From assembly GCF_020179475.1 (NCBI RefSeq), contig NZ_JAILXZ010000003.1, positions 310,001 through 374,000 on the forward strand: a stretch of 64,000 nucleotides of DNA. Direction: 5' to 3'. Shown piece after piece: positions 46,368-56,907 of the stretch. The notes under the pieces are model-generated. The model saw nothing but the letters and a program-made list of their open reading frames with translations. It did no database searches and was not told the DNA's origin. Within the stretch, counting starts at the first letter, position 1, and each line of letters starts with the position of its first letter. This DNA is from Novosphingobium huizhouense. Its GTDB lineage: Bacteria > Pseudomonadota > Alphaproteobacteria > Sphingomonadales > Sphingomonadaceae. Both the position numbers and the translations under genes were made by a program.

Positions 46368-47363
46368 ATGACCGCCGCATCTATCGACGTCATCGCGATC
46401 GGCAATGCCATCGTCGATGTGATGGCGCCCGCCGACGACGCGCAGATCGAATCGTTGGGATTGGCAAAGGGCGGCATGTCCCTCGTCGACGCTCGCCGGG
46501 CGGGTGAACTTTATGCGGCGATGGGTCCGGCGCGCGAGATCTCCGGGGGGTCGGCCGCCAACACCCTCGCCGGGCTCGCCGCGCTCGGTGCGCGCTGCGC
46601 GTTCATCGGTCAGGTTGCGGACGACCAGTTCGGCCGCGTCTTTGCCCACGACATCCGCGCCGGCGGGATCGCATTCGATACGCCGGCACGCCCGGCCGAA
46701 CCGCCCACCGCCCAGTGCCTGATCTTCGTCACCCCGGACGGGCAGCGCACGATGAACACTTTCCTCGGGGCATCGCAGTTCCTGCCCGCCGAGGCGCTCG
46801 ACGAAACCGCCATCGCCTCGGCCAGTGTGCTCTATCTCGAAGGATATCTGTGGGACCCGGAGGAACCGCGCCGGGCGATGCGAAAGGCGATCGCAGCGGC
46901 GCGGGCAGCAGGGCGACAGGTGGCGTTCACGCTGTCGGACTCGTTTGTCATCGCCCGGCACGGCGACGATTTCCGCAAGCTCATCGAGGACGGCGAGATC
47001 GACATCCTGTTTGCAAACGAGCACGAGCTCGCCGCACTGACGGGCTTCGACGACTTCCATGAAGGTATCGCAGCGCTCGGCGCGAAAGTACCGACGCTTG
47101 TCGTGACGCGTAGCGAAAAGGGCGCGCATGCGGTTGCGCGTGGCGAGGAAGCGCACGTACCTGCCGAGCCGGTCGACCGCGTGGTCGACACGACCGGTGC
47201 CGGCGACCAGTTCGCTGCCGGCTTCCTGTTCGGCCACGTGCGCAATCTGCCGCTCGCGGACTGCCTGCGGTTGGGCGCGATCTGTGCGGCCGAGGTCATC
47301 TCGCACTATGGCGCGCGCCCCGAAGCCGATCTCGCCACGCTGACCGCATCGGTGACCGCCTGA
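46368..47363 (+). CDS. Adenosine kinase, PfkB family
   Basis: The 331-residue sugar kinase has the N-terminal GGSAANTLAGLAALG and the C-terminal DTTGAGDQFAAGF anion-hole motif. Length and pattern match bacterial adenosine kinases; a related ribokinase role cannot be excluded. It recycles adenosine, a by-product of SAM use. Confidence 0.9.
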   Translation: MTAASIDVIAIGNAIVDVMAPADDAQIESLGLAKGGMSLVDARRAGELYAAMGPAREISGGSAANTLAGLAALGARCAFIGQVADDQFGRVFAHDIRAGGIAFDTPARPAEPPTAQCLIFVTPDGQRTMNTFLGASQFLPAEALDETAIASASVLYLEGYLWDPEEPRRAMRKAIAAARAAGRQVAFTLSDSFVIARHGDDFRKLIEDGEIDILFANEHELAALTGFDDFHEGIAALGAKVPTLVVTRSEKGAHAVARGEEAHVPAEPVDRVVDTTGAGDQFAAGFLFGHVRNLPLADCLRLGAICAAEVISHYGARPEADLATLTASVTA

Positions 47364-47450
47364 ATTTTTTTGCGCGTGGGGGTTAAACGCAAGCCGATGC
47401 CGCCGTTCTGACGTCCGCGCGCGAAGGTGCGCGTATTGCAGAGACAGACC

Positions 47451-47657
47451 ATGAGCGCAGGCGTTTCCCCCATCTCGCCGGTTCTTGCCGGCACCCCGGC
47501 CAGCCGCACCAGCTACGAGGCGACTCCCGTGTCGCCCACGGTGCAGAAGGCAACGTGCATCACCACGCAGGATCCGCCGAGCCGCTACGACCCGAGCGTC
47601 ACGGTGCCCCGTCAGCCGACCGACATTACCGCCGGCAGCGTAAACATGATGGTCTGA
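47451..47657 (+). CDS. Small hypothetical protein, Pro/Thr-rich
   Basis: This 68-residue frame from ATG 47451 is rich in P, S, T and V (GVSPISPVLAGTPAS; DPSVTVPRQPTD). There is one Cys and no signal peptide. No family is recognised. Codon bias is in keeping with its neighbours, but it could be spurious. Confidence 0.45.
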   Translation: MSAGVSPISPVLAGTPASRTSYEATPVSPTVQKATCITTQDPPSRYDPSVTVPRQPTDITAGSVNMMV

Positions 47658-47691
47658 GGTCTACGCCGGCGGCCTCGGCCGCCCTCGACCG

Positions 47692-48969
47692 TCAGCCCTC
47701 CCGCTCGACCTCGCGCCAGCCGATGTCGCGACGGCAGAACCCGTCAGGGAACACGATTGCGTCGACCGCGGCATAAGCAGCGTCGCGCGCAGCGCCGACG
47801 CTTTGACCGCGTGCGGTGACGTTGAGCACCCGGCCGCCGCTTGCAGTCAGCGCGCCATGCATTCCCAGCGTGGTTCCAGCGTGGAATACCTTGGCGCCCG
47901 CCGCTTCTGCTGCGCGGATGCCGTCGATCCGACCGCCCTTGGCCGGCGCCTCGGGATACCCCTTCGCAGCCAGCACCACCGTCAGCGCCGGTTCTGCGGA
48001 AAACCGCGGCGGCTCGATCGAGGAGAGCTTGCTGTCGGCGCAAGCCTGCAGCAGCTCCACGAGGTCGCTCTCGAGACGCATCATCAGGACCTGGCACTCC
48101 GGATCGCCGAAGCGCGCATTGTATTCGATCAGCTTGGGCCCCTCGTCGGTCAGCATCAATCCGGCGTAGAGCACGCCTGAAAACGGCATGCCGTCATCGG
48201 CCATCGCCTTCACCGTAGGCGCGATGATCCGGGAAATGGTCTGGGCTTCGAGTTCCGGCGTCAGCACGCGCGCCGGGCTGTAGGCGCCCATCCCGCCCGT
48301 GTTGGGGCCGGTATCGCCGTCGCCCACGCGCTTGTGATCCTGCGCCGAGGCCAGCGGAACGATTGTCGCTCCGTCGGTCAAGGCAAAGAAGCTCGCTTCC
48401 TCGCCCGACAGGAACTCCTCGACCACCACTTCAGCACCGGCAGCGCCGAACGCACCGTCGAACATTTCGTCGACCGCCGCTTGCGCTTCGGGCAGCGTCA
48501 TCGCGACGACCACGCCCTTGCCCGCCGCCAGGCCGTCCGCCTTGATCACGACCGGAGCACCAAACCGGTCGAGCGCCGCGTGGGCTTCGGCGGCGGTCTT
48601 CGCGCGCACATATCCTGCGGTGGGAATGTCGGCCCTAGCGCAGAGATCCTTGGTGAACCCCTTCGACCCCTCGAGCTGCGCCGCGAGGCGACCGGGCCCG
48701 AAGACGGAAAATCCGCCCGCCCGCAATGAATCGGCGAGGCCGTCGACGAGCGGTGCTTCGGGTCCGATGACGACAAGGCCGATACGGTGCGCCTCACAGA
48801 AGGTGACGACGCCCGCATGGTCGGCAAGGTCCAATGCGACCAACTCCGCGTGCTCGGCCACGCCGGGGTTGCCCGGCGCCGCATAGAGCTTGTCGAGTAG
48901 CGGCGATTGGGCCAGTTTCCAGGCAAGGGCATGTTCGCGCCCACCCGACCCGATCAGCAGGATATTCAT
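47692..48969 (-). CDS. purD: Phosphoribosylamine-glycine ligase
   Basis: The 425-residue ATP-grasp enzyme starts [17 protein letters not shown] and has [18 protein letters not shown] and [16 protein letters not shown]. It makes glycinamide ribonucleotide in purine synthesis. Its ATG shares two bases with the divergent xseA ATG. The ribosome site (GAGGAAGGAAAAG) lies in the xseA codons. Confidence 0.96.
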   Translation of the reverse strand: MNILLIGSGGREHALAWKLAQSPLLDKLYAAPGNPGVAEHAELVALDLADHAGVVTFCEAHRIGLVVIGPEAPLVDGLADSLRAGGFSVFGPGRLAAQLEGSKGFTKDLCARADIPTAGYVRAKTAAEAHAALDRFGAPVVIKADGLAAGKGVVVAMTLPEAQAAVDEMFDGAFGAAGAEVVVEEFLSGEEASFFALTDGATIVPLASAQDHKRVGDGDTGPNTGGMGAYSPARVLTPELEAQTISRIIAPTVKAMADDGMPFSGVLYAGLMLTDEGPKLIEYNARFGDPECQVLMMRLESDLVELLQACADSKLSSIEPPRFSAEPALTVVLAAKGYPEAPAKGGRIDGIRAAEAAGAKVFHAGTTLGMHGALTASGGRVLNVTARGQSVGAARDAAYAAVDAIVFPDGFCRRDIGWREVEREG

Positions 48970-50428
48970 GGCTTTTCCTTCCTCGCCCGACGATGACCTT
49001 GCGGCAGGCGGGCTCCTAGCGAGCGAACGCGATCGCGACAACGCCCCCGCCCTGTCGATTTCGGAGATTTCCGCGCTGCTCAAGCGCACGGTCGAGGATC
49101 GCTTCGGCTTCGTTCGCGTTCGCGGCGAGTTGTCAGGGGTGAAGCGCGCCGCATCGGGCCACCTCTACCTTTGCCTCAAGGACGAGAATGCACGCCTTGA
49201 CGGGGTGATGTGGCGCACCGGTGCGCAACGCTTGTCGTTTCGCGCCGAGGACGGCATCGAAGTGATCGCAACCGGCAAGCTGACGACGTACCCGGGCCGG
49301 TCGAACTACCAGATCATCATCGACCGCCTCGAGATTGCGGGTGAAGGCGCCCTCCTCGCGCTCCTGGCGAAGACGAAGGCCAGACTCGAGGCCGAAGGCC
49401 TGTTCGCTGCAGAGCGAAAGCGCGCGCTGCCGTTCCTGCCGCAGGTGATCGGGGTGGTTACGTCCCCTACGGGCGCAGTCATCCGCGACATCCTGCACCG
49501 CCTGCGCGATCGCTTCCCCAGCCGCGTCGTCGTCTGGCCGGTGCTGGTCCAGGGACAAGGCTCGGCAGAGCAGGTTGCGGCGGCGGTGCGCGGGTTCAGC
49601 GAGTTGGCGCCGGGCGGCGCGGTCCCGCGTCCCGACCTCGTGATCGTCGCACGGGGCGGCGGATCGATCGAGGATCTCTGGGGCTTCAACGAGGAAGCGG
49701 TGGTTCGTGCGATCGCCGAATGCTCGATCCCGGTGATCAGTGCGGTCGGGCACGAGACCGACACCACGCTCGCCGACTTTGCCGCCGACCGCCGCGCGCC
49801 GACGCCGACCGCCGCGGCCGAAATCGCAGTGCCCGTGCGGGGCGAGCTTTCGGCCGCGATCAGCGACCTTCACGCGCGCAAGCAACGCGCGGTGGTCCGC
49901 CTGCTGTCGCTTGCCCGCGAACGCCTCGCGGCGCGCGGCGACCGCTTGCCCGAGCCGTTGGGACTGCTGGACGCCCAGGCGCAGCGGCTCGACGACCTTG
50001 CCGATCGGCTGCGCCGCGCGCTGCTGCATCGGACTGAGATCGCCGGCGGCGCGCTCGCCCGCTCGGCAGGGGCGCTACGACCCGCCCTGCTGTCGACCCG
50101 CCTCGATCGCGAACGTGAGCGGCTGGCCGGACACCGACTGCGCGCGCAACTCGTCCTGCACCGGATCGACCACGCCCGCGGCAAGGTCGAGGCGCTCGAC
50201 CGGCTGCGCCGCTCGCTCGATCCGGAAGCGCCGCTGCAACGTGGCTACGTGCTTGTCACCGATCGTGACGGCATGGTGATCAAGGATCGAGCGAGCGCGG
50301 CTGCTCGCTCTGCGCTGACGCTCAAGTTCGCCGATGGTGCGCTCGACGTTGCGACCGGCGCAGCCCCGCCGCTCCGCCCGACGAGGCCGAAGCCACTCGA
50401 GGGCGGAGTGCAACCCAAATTGCTTTGA
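48968..50428 (+). CDS. xseA: Exodeoxyribonuclease VII large subunit
   Basis: The 486-residue protein has an N-terminal OB fold ([20 protein letters not shown]), the nuclease core ([57 protein letters not shown]) and a helical tail. Exonuclease VII is ssDNA-specific and works with XseB. The start ATG 48968 overlaps the purD start; AGGAT lies 5 bases upstream, inside purD. It is followed by a DUF2093 gene. Confidence 0.95.
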   Translation: MAFPSSPDDDLAAGGLLASERDRDNAPALSISEISALLKRTVEDRFGFVRVRGELSGVKRAASGHLYLCLKDENARLDGVMWRTGAQRLSFRAEDGIEVIATGKLTTYPGRSNYQIIIDRLEIAGEGALLALLAKTKARLEAEGLFAAERKRALPFLPQVIGVVTSPTGAVIRDILHRLRDRFPSRVVVWPVLVQGQGSAEQVAAAVRGFSELAPGGAVPRPDLVIVARGGGSIEDLWGFNEEAVVRAIAECSIPVISAVGHETDTTLADFAADRRAPTPTAAAEIAVPVRGELSAAISDLHARKQRAVVRLLSLARERLAARGDRLPEPLGLLDAQAQRLDDLADRLRRALLHRTEIAGGALARSAGALRPALLSTRLDRERERLAGHRLRAQLVLHRIDHARGKVEALDRLRRSLDPEAPLQRGYVLVTDRDGMVIKDRASAAARSALTLKFADGALDVATGAAPPLRPTRPKPLEGGVQPKLL

Positions 50429-50454
50429 TGCCGACGCGTCGGTAAGGAGGCGCC

Positions 50455-50655
50455 ATGTTGATGCCTCCTGCCGGCCGTCTCGCACGGCTCCATTACCTGC
50501 CCGGCACCTTCCGCCAGCTTTCGGCAGGCGACCATGTTCTTTGCGCAATCAGCGGAGCGGCGATCCCGCTCGATATGCTCCGCTATTGGAGCGCCGAGCG
50601 CCAGGAAGCCTACGCAACTGCTGCGATCGCGACCAAACGCATGCTGGAGCGCTGA
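50455..50655 (+). CDS. DUF2093 family small protein
   Basis: The 66-residue protein matches the DUF2093 pattern (LHYLPGTFRQLSAGDHVLCA, GAAIPLDMLRYWS, ERQEAYATA). Its function is unknown. It follows xseA by 26 bases, the usual order in alphaproteobacteria, and is preceded by GGAGG. Confidence 0.9.
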   Translation: MLMPPAGRLARLHYLPGTFRQLSAGDHVLCAISGAAIPLDMLRYWSAERQEAYATAAIATKRMLER

Positions 50656-51000
50656 GCTGCGCCCCCGACGCCCCATCGGCGGGAATTCGGCCGCGCCACG
50701 CAAGGGGCGAATAATTTGCTGCTGCCGCACGCAAATTTGCCACCCGGTCGCAAAGATGCAGCATCTTTATCGTACGCTTCGCGCGCGGCAACGCGCCCGG
50801 TGTGGCATTATGGTTACAATCGGTACGGAATAGCGCACACCGTCCTTCGTGAATCTTTACTAAAGGTACGCCGCTCTGCCACCAGTTCGCGATCCGGGGG
50901 CAGGATCGAGGGGCTCACGTGCGTGGGCACGACATCATGCTTTCGGGCCTAGACAATGGCCGTCGATCCGGCGGCCATCCTCATAGGGGCTGGAACGATC
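50656..51000 (+). promoter_or_regulatory. Leader and promoter region of the TonB-dependent receptor
   Basis: This 345-base stretch has no supported gene. It contains two palindromic elements. The first pairs AATTTGC (50713-50719) with GCAAATT (50731-50737); GCAAATTTGC at 50731-50740 is itself a palindrome. The second is AAAGATGC-A-GCATCTTT at 50752-50768, a perfect 8-bp inverted repeat. They could be operators for the receptor or structured RNA. The receptor ATG 51001 is preceded by GGGGCTGGAACG. Confidence 0.55.
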
Positions 51001-54000
51001 ATGAAGAATTTCTCGAAACTGAAGGCTGGTGTCGCGCCTGCAGCGCTCTGCCTCGCCATGGTGGCGCAGACGGCGTTCGCGCAGGAAGCGGCTACGCCGC
51101 CGCAGGCGTCCGATGACGCAGAGCCGCAGCAGCAAATCGTCGTCACCGGTTCGCTGATCCGCAACCCCAACCTCGTTCAGGCGACCCCGGTCAACGTCAC
51201 CACGTCGGACCAGATCGAGCTGAAGCAGTCGAACACCGCGGAAGAAGTTCTGCGTGAAGTTCCCGGCATCGTCGCCAACATCGGCTCGGCGGTCAACAAC
51301 GGCAACGGCGGTTCCTCTTACGTCGACCTTCGCGGCCTCGGCTCGAACCGCAACATCGTCCTGATCGACGGCCAGCGCATCGTGCCGGCCGACCTTTCGG
51401 GCCGCGTCGACCTCAACAACATCCCGCTCGCGCTGATCAACCGCGTCGACGCGCTGACCGGCGCCGCCGTGACCACCTATGGTGCGGACGCGATCACCGG
51501 CGTGGTCAACTTTGTCACCAAGAAGGACTTCTCGGGCGTCGACATCTCGGTGTCGGACCAGATCACGCAGAAGGGTGACGGCAACTACTTCCGCGCCGAC
51601 ATCACCACCGGCGTCAACTTCGACGACGGCCGCGGCAACGCGGTGCTGAGCCTGGGCTACCAGAACTCGAACCCGATCTACCAGGGCGACCGCGACTTCT
51701 CGTACTACCAGCTCGACAGCTTCTCGGGCACGGCTGGCGGTTCGGGCACCTCGATCCCGTCGCGCTTCACCGGCACGCGCCCACTGATCTCCGGCACCGG
51801 CCTGATCAACACCACACCCGCGCTCACCCAGACCGGCACGCTGGCAGACGGCACGCCGATCCTGGCCGAAGTCGAAGGCGGCGCCGCCAACGGCGGTTCG
51901 CGCCAGCTCAACGACCTTGGGCAGGCCGTCGGCACCTACGCGCGGTTCAACTTCAACCCGTACAACATCTTCCAGACGCCGTTCCGTCGCTTCAACATCT
52001 TCGCACAGGCCAACTACCAGCTGTCCGACGCGGTTGAAGTCTACACCCGCGGCATGTTCGTGAAGAACACGATCAAGACGATCATCGCGCCTTCGGGTTC
52101 GTTCGGTGGCAGCGTCACGGTCAACCTCAACAACCCGTTCCTGCCGGCCGCGCTGCGCAACCAGTTCTGCGCGTTCAACGTCGCTCCGGTGGTCAACGGC
52201 GTCGACGCCGATGGCAACGCCGTCTCGGGCCAGATCGCATACACCCCGCGCTTCAGCCAGGCCGAATGCGCCGCTGCCGCCACGGCAACGGATTCGAGCG
52301 ATCCGAACTACCGCACGGTGACGGTGAACCTCAACCGCCGCGCGGTCGAAGTCGGCCCGCGCATCAGCGACTACACCAGCCAGGTCTTCGACTACCGCCT
52401 CGGCTTCCGCGGCGCGCTGACCTCGACGGTCGACTGGGACGTGAGCGGTTCGTACGGTGAATCGGACAAGGTCCAGACGATCCAGAACTACACGCTGCAG
52501 TCGCGCATCCGCAACGCCCTGCTGGTCAACGGCACCGCTGCGAACCCGGTCTGCGAAGACAGCACCGACGGTTGCGTCCCGGCTGACGTGTTCACCGCCG
52601 GCGGTATCAGCAAGGCCGCTGCTTCGTACATCAGCCAGAACAGCACCACCACCGTTCGCACCTCGCTGCTGCAGGCCCGCGGCCTGCTGTCGGGTGATTT
52701 CGGCTGGAGCGTGCCCTCGGCTTCGGAACCGGTCGGTTTCGCGCTCGGCACCGAATATCGCAAGTACACCGCCAAGCAGGCGTCGGACCTGCTGTCGAAG
52801 ACCCCGGGCGAACTGGGCGGCGCCGGTGGCGCGGCTCCGGACATCGACGGCGCCTACGACGTGTGGGAAGCGTACGGCGAATTGATCGCCCCGCTGGTCA
52901 CCGACAAGCCCTTCTTCAAGAGCCTGACCGTTGAAGGCGGTGCGCGCTACTCGAAGTACAAGGTTCGTGGCGGCGGCTCGACCGACACCTGGACCTACAA
53001 GGCTGGCGGCAGCTGGGAACCGATCGCGGACCTGAAGATCCGCGGCAACTACGCCCACGCCGTGCGTGCGCCCAACATCGGCGAACTGTTCACGCCGCTG
53101 ACCACGGGCCTCACCAACCTCGCCACCGACCCCTGCGCCGGATCGGCTCCGGTCTCGAACGCCAACCTGCGCGCGGTCTGCCTTGCGCAGGGCGCTCCGG
53201 CCGGCGTGATCGGCTCGATCGAGAATCCGACCGCGGCCCAGGCCAACGTCACCTCGGGCGGCAACCTCAACCTGCAGCCTGAAAAGGCGAACACCTGGAC
53301 CATCGGCGCCGTCATCCAGCCGGCGGCGATCCGTGGCTTCGCCCTCTCGGTCGACTACTACAACATCTCGGTCACCGACGTGATCGGCGCTCCCTTGCCG
53401 GGCGACCTTGTTGATGCTTGCTTCAACAACGTTTCGGCTTCGAGCGCCACCGATCCGGCCTGCACCGTGATCCGCCGCAACCCCGTTACCGGCGGTCTCG
53501 ACGGCGATCCGGCAACCACCGCGGGCCTCTTCGCCCCGCTCAGCAACCTCGGTCGCCTGTCGACCTCGGGTATCGACGTCATCCTCAGCTACTCGTACGA
53601 TTTCGGTGCGGTGAAGTGGAACCTGACGGCGAACGGCAACTACACCGCTCACTCGAAGTACAAGGCCACCCCGACCAGCCTCTATCGCGAATGCGTCGGC
53701 TACTATTCGGTGAACTGCTCGTTCACCGGGTCGATCCAGCCGAAGTACCAGTGGTCGGTGCGTAACACCTTCGGCATCGGCCGTGCGGACGTGTCGTTCC
53801 TGTGGCGCCACATCTCGGGCGTCCGCCAGGAGCCTGCAGACGTGCTGGCTACCGGTCCGGCGTTCGAAGGCACGATCCCCGACGGCAGCGGCGCCCTCAG
53901 CGGCAAGACGGTCAACTTCGGCAAGATCAACGCCTATGACATCTTCGACCTGACCACCCGCTTCAACATGGACCGGCTGACCTTCACCGTCGCGGTGCAG

Positions 54001-54135
54001 AACCTGTTCAACAAGAAGCCCCCGGTGGTCGGCAACACCATCGGTTCGACCACCTACAACAGCGGCAACACCTACCCGTCGACCTACGACGCGCTGGGCC
54101 GTCGCTTCGCGGTGAGCGCCCGCATGAAGTTCTGA
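51001..54135 (+). CDS. TonB-dependent receptor
   Basis: The 1044-residue outer-membrane protein has a signal peptide (CLAMVAQTAFAQ), a TonB-box-like segment (QQIVVTGSLIR), a plug domain (EEVLREVPGIVANIG, DLRGLGSNRNIVLIDGQRIV, TYGADAITGVVNFVTK) and a 22-strand barrel ending in ARMKF. The substrate is not evident. The gene is followed by a strong terminator and then by TPR-sulfotransferase and beta-hydroxylase genes. The protein is rich in N, G, S, T and Y in its loops. Confidence 0.95.
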   Translation: MKNFSKLKAGVAPAALCLAMVAQTAFAQEAATPPQASDDAEPQQQIVVTGSLIRNPNLVQATPVNVTTSDQIELKQSNTAEEVLREVPGIVANIGSAVNNGNGGSSYVDLRGLGSNRNIVLIDGQRIVPADLSGRVDLNNIPLALINRVDALTGAAVTTYGADAITGVVNFVTKKDFSGVDISVSDQITQKGDGNYFRADITTGVNFDDGRGNAVLSLGYQNSNPIYQGDRDFSYYQLDSFSGTAGGSGTSIPSRFTGTRPLISGTGLINTTPALTQTGTLADGTPILAEVEGGAANGGSRQLNDLGQAVGTYARFNFNPYNIFQTPFRRFNIFAQANYQLSDAVEVYTRGMFVKNTIKTIIAPSGSFGGSVTVNLNNPFLPAALRNQFCAFNVAPVVNGVDADGNAVSGQIAYTPRFSQAECAAAATATDSSDPNYRTVTVNLNRRAVEVGPRISDYTSQVFDYRLGFRGALTSTVDWDVSGSYGESDKVQTIQNYTLQSRIRNALLVNGTAANPVCEDSTDGCVPADVFTAGGISKAAASYISQNSTTTVRTSLLQARGLLSGDFGWSVPSASEPVGFALGTEYRKYTAKQASDLLSKTPGELGGAGGAAPDIDGAYDVWEAYGELIAPLVTDKPFFKSLTVEGGARYSKYKVRGGGSTDTWTYKAGGSWEPIADLKIRGNYAHAVRAPNIGELFTPLTTGLTNLATDPCAGSAPVSNANLRAVCLAQGAPAGVIGSIENPTAAQANVTSGGNLNLQPEKANTWTIGAVIQPAAIRGFALSVDYYNISVTDVIGAPLPGDLVDACFNNVSASSATDPACTVIRRNPVTGGLDGDPATTAGLFAPLSNLGRLSTSGIDVILSYSYDFGAVKWNLTANGNYTAHSKYKATPTSLYRECVGYYSVNCSFTGSIQPKYQWSVRNTFGIGRADVSFLWRHISGVRQEPADVLATGPAFEGTIPDGSGALSGKTVNFGKINAYDIFDLTTRFNMDRLTFTVAVQNLFNKKPPVVGNTIGSTTYNSGNTYPSTYDALGRRFAVSARMKF

Positions 54136-54163
54136 TCGAACTTCGGCGCAGAGCCACAAGAAC

Positions 54164-54193
54164 GGGGGCGGGCAGCAATGTCCGCCCCTTTTC
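54164..54193 (+). terminator. Intrinsic terminator after the TonB-dependent receptor
   Basis: GGGGCGGGCA-GCAA-TGTCCGCCCC forms a 10-bp stem (one G-T pair) with a GCAA tetraloop, followed by TTTTCTTT. It separates the receptor from the sulfotransferase gene. Confidence 0.88.
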
Positions 54194-54248
54194 TTTGCCC
54201 GGCAGCGCCCGATTGACGCGCCGTGCGACTGCGCGCCATGGTCGGCGG

Positions 54249-55808
54249 ATGACCGTGACACTCGAAGAGGCTGCGGCCGAGGCCCGAAAGGTACTGGCGA
54301 CCGGTGATCTAAGCGCAGTCCACTGCAATACGCTCGGCTGGTTTCACGCGCTGCGGGGCGATGCCGGCGGTGCTGCGCAATGGTTCAGGCAGGCGCTGGA
54401 GATTGCGCCGCGCGACCCCGAGGCGTTGATCGGCCTCGCCGGCCTGCTGCGTGATGCCGGGCGGTTGCGCGACGCGGCGCTTCATTGCGACGTGGCAATC
54501 GCGGCGGCGCCCAGTTACCCCGAAGCATGGCTCGAACGCGCCCGCGTCATGGCCTCCGGTGGCGCGATGGAGGAAGCCGCCCGCTGCTATCGCGAGGTTG
54601 TCGCGCTGGTGCCCGACCACGGCGCCGCTCACGCCGGACTCGCCTCGCTTGCCGCGCGCGATGGGGACGAGCCGGCAGTCCGAATCCATGCACAGGCCGC
54701 ACTGGCGCAGGACCCCCACGATCCGATGGCCAGTGCTGCACTTGCCGCGATCGAGCTGGAGACCGGCGACGCGGCTCGAGCGCGTGCCATTGCCGAAAAT
54801 GCCGCTGCCGCTTTGCCCGGCGCCTCGGCCGAACGTGCCCACCTGTTGTCGCTGGTCGGCGACGCCCGCGATCGTTGCGACGATCCGGTCGGGGCGGAAG
54901 CCGCCTACGCGCAGGCCAATGCGGATTTCGCCGCGGTCCATGCGCCGCTGTTCGCAGGTCGCACAAGCCACCGCGCCTTCATCGAGAGCATCTCCGACCA
55001 GATCGCGCAGATGCGACCCGGGCCATCACCGCAGCCCCACACTGCCCGGGGAGCAGCACAAACCCACGTATTCGTGCTCGGCTATCCCCGCAGCGGCAAC
55101 ACCCTGCTCGAGAACATTCTTGCCTCGCTGACAGACACTCTCGCCCTCGAGGAACGTCCGACGCTCCGTGAGGCGGACCAAGCCTTTCTCGTCGAAGGCG
55201 GCCTCGCGGGTCTCGATGCACTCGACGAGTCTGGCCTCATGCCCTTCCGCGAATCCTACTGGCGTCACGTCGCTTCTGCCGGGCTGGCCGTCGCGGGGCG
55301 ATGCTTCGTCGACATGGACCCGCTCAAAAGCATCCGGCTCCCGCTGATTGCCCGGCTTTTCCCCGATGCACACATTTTGCTGGTACGACGTGATCCGCGC
55401 GACGTGGTCTGGAGCTGCTTTCGCACCAACTTCGCCCTCACCAACGCGGCGATGGACTTTACCACGCTCGAAGGGACGGCGCGCCATTACGCCGCCTTGA
55501 TGACGCTGATCGAACGTGCGCGCGAGCGGCTGCCGCTCAAATTGCTCGAAGTACCCTACCATTGCCTGGTGCAGGATTTCGATGCCCAGACCCGCGCCAT
55601 CTGCGCATTCATCGGCCAGCCGTGGAGCGAGAACCTGCGCCGGTTCGACCGTACCGCAAAAACGCGCGGCGTCGCCACCGCCAGCGCGCGTCAGGTTCGC
55701 CGGGGCCTGTTCGACGGTACGCGCCAGTGGGAGCGGCATGCCGCGTTCCTCGCAACGGTCGAGCCGATCCTTGCACCTTGGGTGGAGCGACTGGGCTACG
55801 ACCGCTAG
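54249..55808 (+). CDS. TPR-repeat sulfotransferase
   Basis: The 519-residue protein has TPR-like helical repeats over about residues 15-250 (GAAQWFRQALEIAPRDPEAL, EAARCYREVVALVPDH). A sulfotransferase domain follows, with the PAPS 5'-phosphate loop GYPRSGNTLLE near residue 278 and VRRDPRDVVWSCF (3'-phosphate region) further on. Such TPR-sulfotransferases are often near TonB-dependent receptors in sphingomonads. The acceptor is unknown; a peptide or protein bound by the TPR domain is plausible. No signal peptide is seen, so it should act in the cytoplasm. Confidence 0.88.
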   Translation: MTVTLEEAAAEARKVLATGDLSAVHCNTLGWFHALRGDAGGAAQWFRQALEIAPRDPEALIGLAGLLRDAGRLRDAALHCDVAIAAAPSYPEAWLERARVMASGGAMEEAARCYREVVALVPDHGAAHAGLASLAARDGDEPAVRIHAQAALAQDPHDPMASAALAAIELETGDAARARAIAENAAAALPGASAERAHLLSLVGDARDRCDDPVGAEAAYAQANADFAAVHAPLFAGRTSHRAFIESISDQIAQMRPGPSPQPHTARGAAQTHVFVLGYPRSGNTLLENILASLTDTLALEERPTLREADQAFLVEGGLAGLDALDESGLMPFRESYWRHVASAGLAVAGRCFVDMDPLKSIRLPLIARLFPDAHILLVRRDPRDVVWSCFRTNFALTNAAMDFTTLEGTARHYAALMTLIERARERLPLKLLEVPYHCLVQDFDAQTRAICAFIGQPWSENLRRFDRTAKTRGVATASARQVRRGLFDGTRQWERHAAFLATVEPILAPWVERLGYDR

Positions 55809-55819
55809 ACCAGCCGCGA

Positions 55820-56821
55820 TCAAGTGGGATCAAGCAGGATCCCCGCGTTGTCCGCCACCTTGCGTGACCAGTCCAGAACGCCGTCGATCTCGCTGGCATA
55901 GGCTGCGCGTGCCTCGCGATAGGCGTTGCTGCGATCCTGTGCGGTGAAGGCCTCACCAGACTTCGAATGGCGGGCAAGCGCCGGACTCGCAATGACGTCG
56001 GCGAGCAAGGCGTCGTCGTTGCGGAGCCCGAGGTGCGCCACGATCCCGGGCAATGTCGTCGCGGGGTGCGCGATCAATTGATCGGCGTCCACCAACTTCA
56101 ACCGGTGCGGACCCAGCTTGTCGGCAAGCCGCTGGAAGAGGCGGTGCTGGGCCAGCCAGCCGGCGGCGGCGACCTGAAGGTCGACCTGCGCGAAAAGGTC
56201 CTCGAACGAGATCCCCAGCGGTGCAAACATCCCTTCGGGCGCAAAGCGCGCAGCCAGTTCGCGGGCCCAGAGACGGCAGGCCAGCCCCTTGCGCGCCACC
56301 GAGACAAGGAACGTCTCCAGTGGTGCGTAGAGGAAAAGCGCCTGCGCTTGCGGGTGCAGAGAGAGAAACAACTCGGCCAGCGGGTTGACCACGTTCGATG
56401 GCTTGACGATGGCCGGCTCGTCGGGGGCGAACCGCCGGGCCAGCAAGCGCAGCGCTACGTCGGCAAGGCGCGCGACGGCCGCACCGCTTGCGCCGCGCTG
56501 GCGGAACCCGACGACGTCGTTGAGCAGCACGGGTTCGGACAGGCCCATCGCCAGCCCCGGCAACGACAGTGCGCGCGTCAGCAAAGTCGATCCACAGAAG
56601 GCCGAGTGAAAGATCATCCCGAACGGCGCTCGATCGGTCTCCCGCAAGCACGTGGCGATCGACACGTCGCGATGATCGCGCGGGGTTTGCTGCAATGCCT
56701 CGTCCACGAGGAACGGCGCCCCCTCATGATCGGCACGCGGAACCGCAACAAAGCGTATCGCGTCGGATGGTTCGACGTGACGGTGCGCCAGCCATTCCGC
56801 GTCGTTCAAGACAGCTCCCAC
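55820..56821 (-). CDS. Sulfotransferase-like P-loop protein
   Basis: The protein has an N-terminal region with FHSAFCGSTLLTRAL, which resembles the PAPS-binding loop of sulfotransferases (hxSxxxGSTLL). The remainder is helical with LVDADQLIAHPATTLPGIV, the kind of C-terminal element seen in the fold. GTG 56821 (333 residues, GAGAG upstream) is preferred; ATG 56884 is an alternative. It is convergent with the TPR-sulfotransferase and divergent from the beta-hydroxylase. Function is unknown. Confidence 0.7.
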   Translation of the reverse strand: MGAVLNDAEWLAHRHVEPSDAIRFVAVPRADHEGAPFLVDEALQQTPRDHRDVSIATCLRETDRAPFGMIFHSAFCGSTLLTRALSLPGLAMGLSEPVLLNDVVGFRQRGASGAAVARLADVALRLLARRFAPDEPAIVKPSNVVNPLAELFLSLHPQAQALFLYAPLETFLVSVARKGLACRLWARELAARFAPEGMFAPLGISFEDLFAQVDLQVAAAGWLAQHRLFQRLADKLGPHRLKLVDADQLIAHPATTLPGIVAHLGLRNDDALLADVIASPALARHSKSGEAFTAQDRSNAYREARAAYASEIDGVLDWSRKVADNAGILLDPT

Positions 56822-56907
56822 GATTCTCTCACGACGCCACAACCCTTGATGCCTGGTAGACGCAGACCGGCTTGTTACCAACAACGCATCGCATTACGCT
56901 TGGTTCC

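Noticed and set aside
50935..54261. Very long open frame on the minus strand opposite the TonB-dependent receptor
   Set aside because: It is antisense to a gene with clear signal peptide, plug and barrel motifs; long antisense frames are expected at this GC content, and its Arg/Val-rich product shows no domain.
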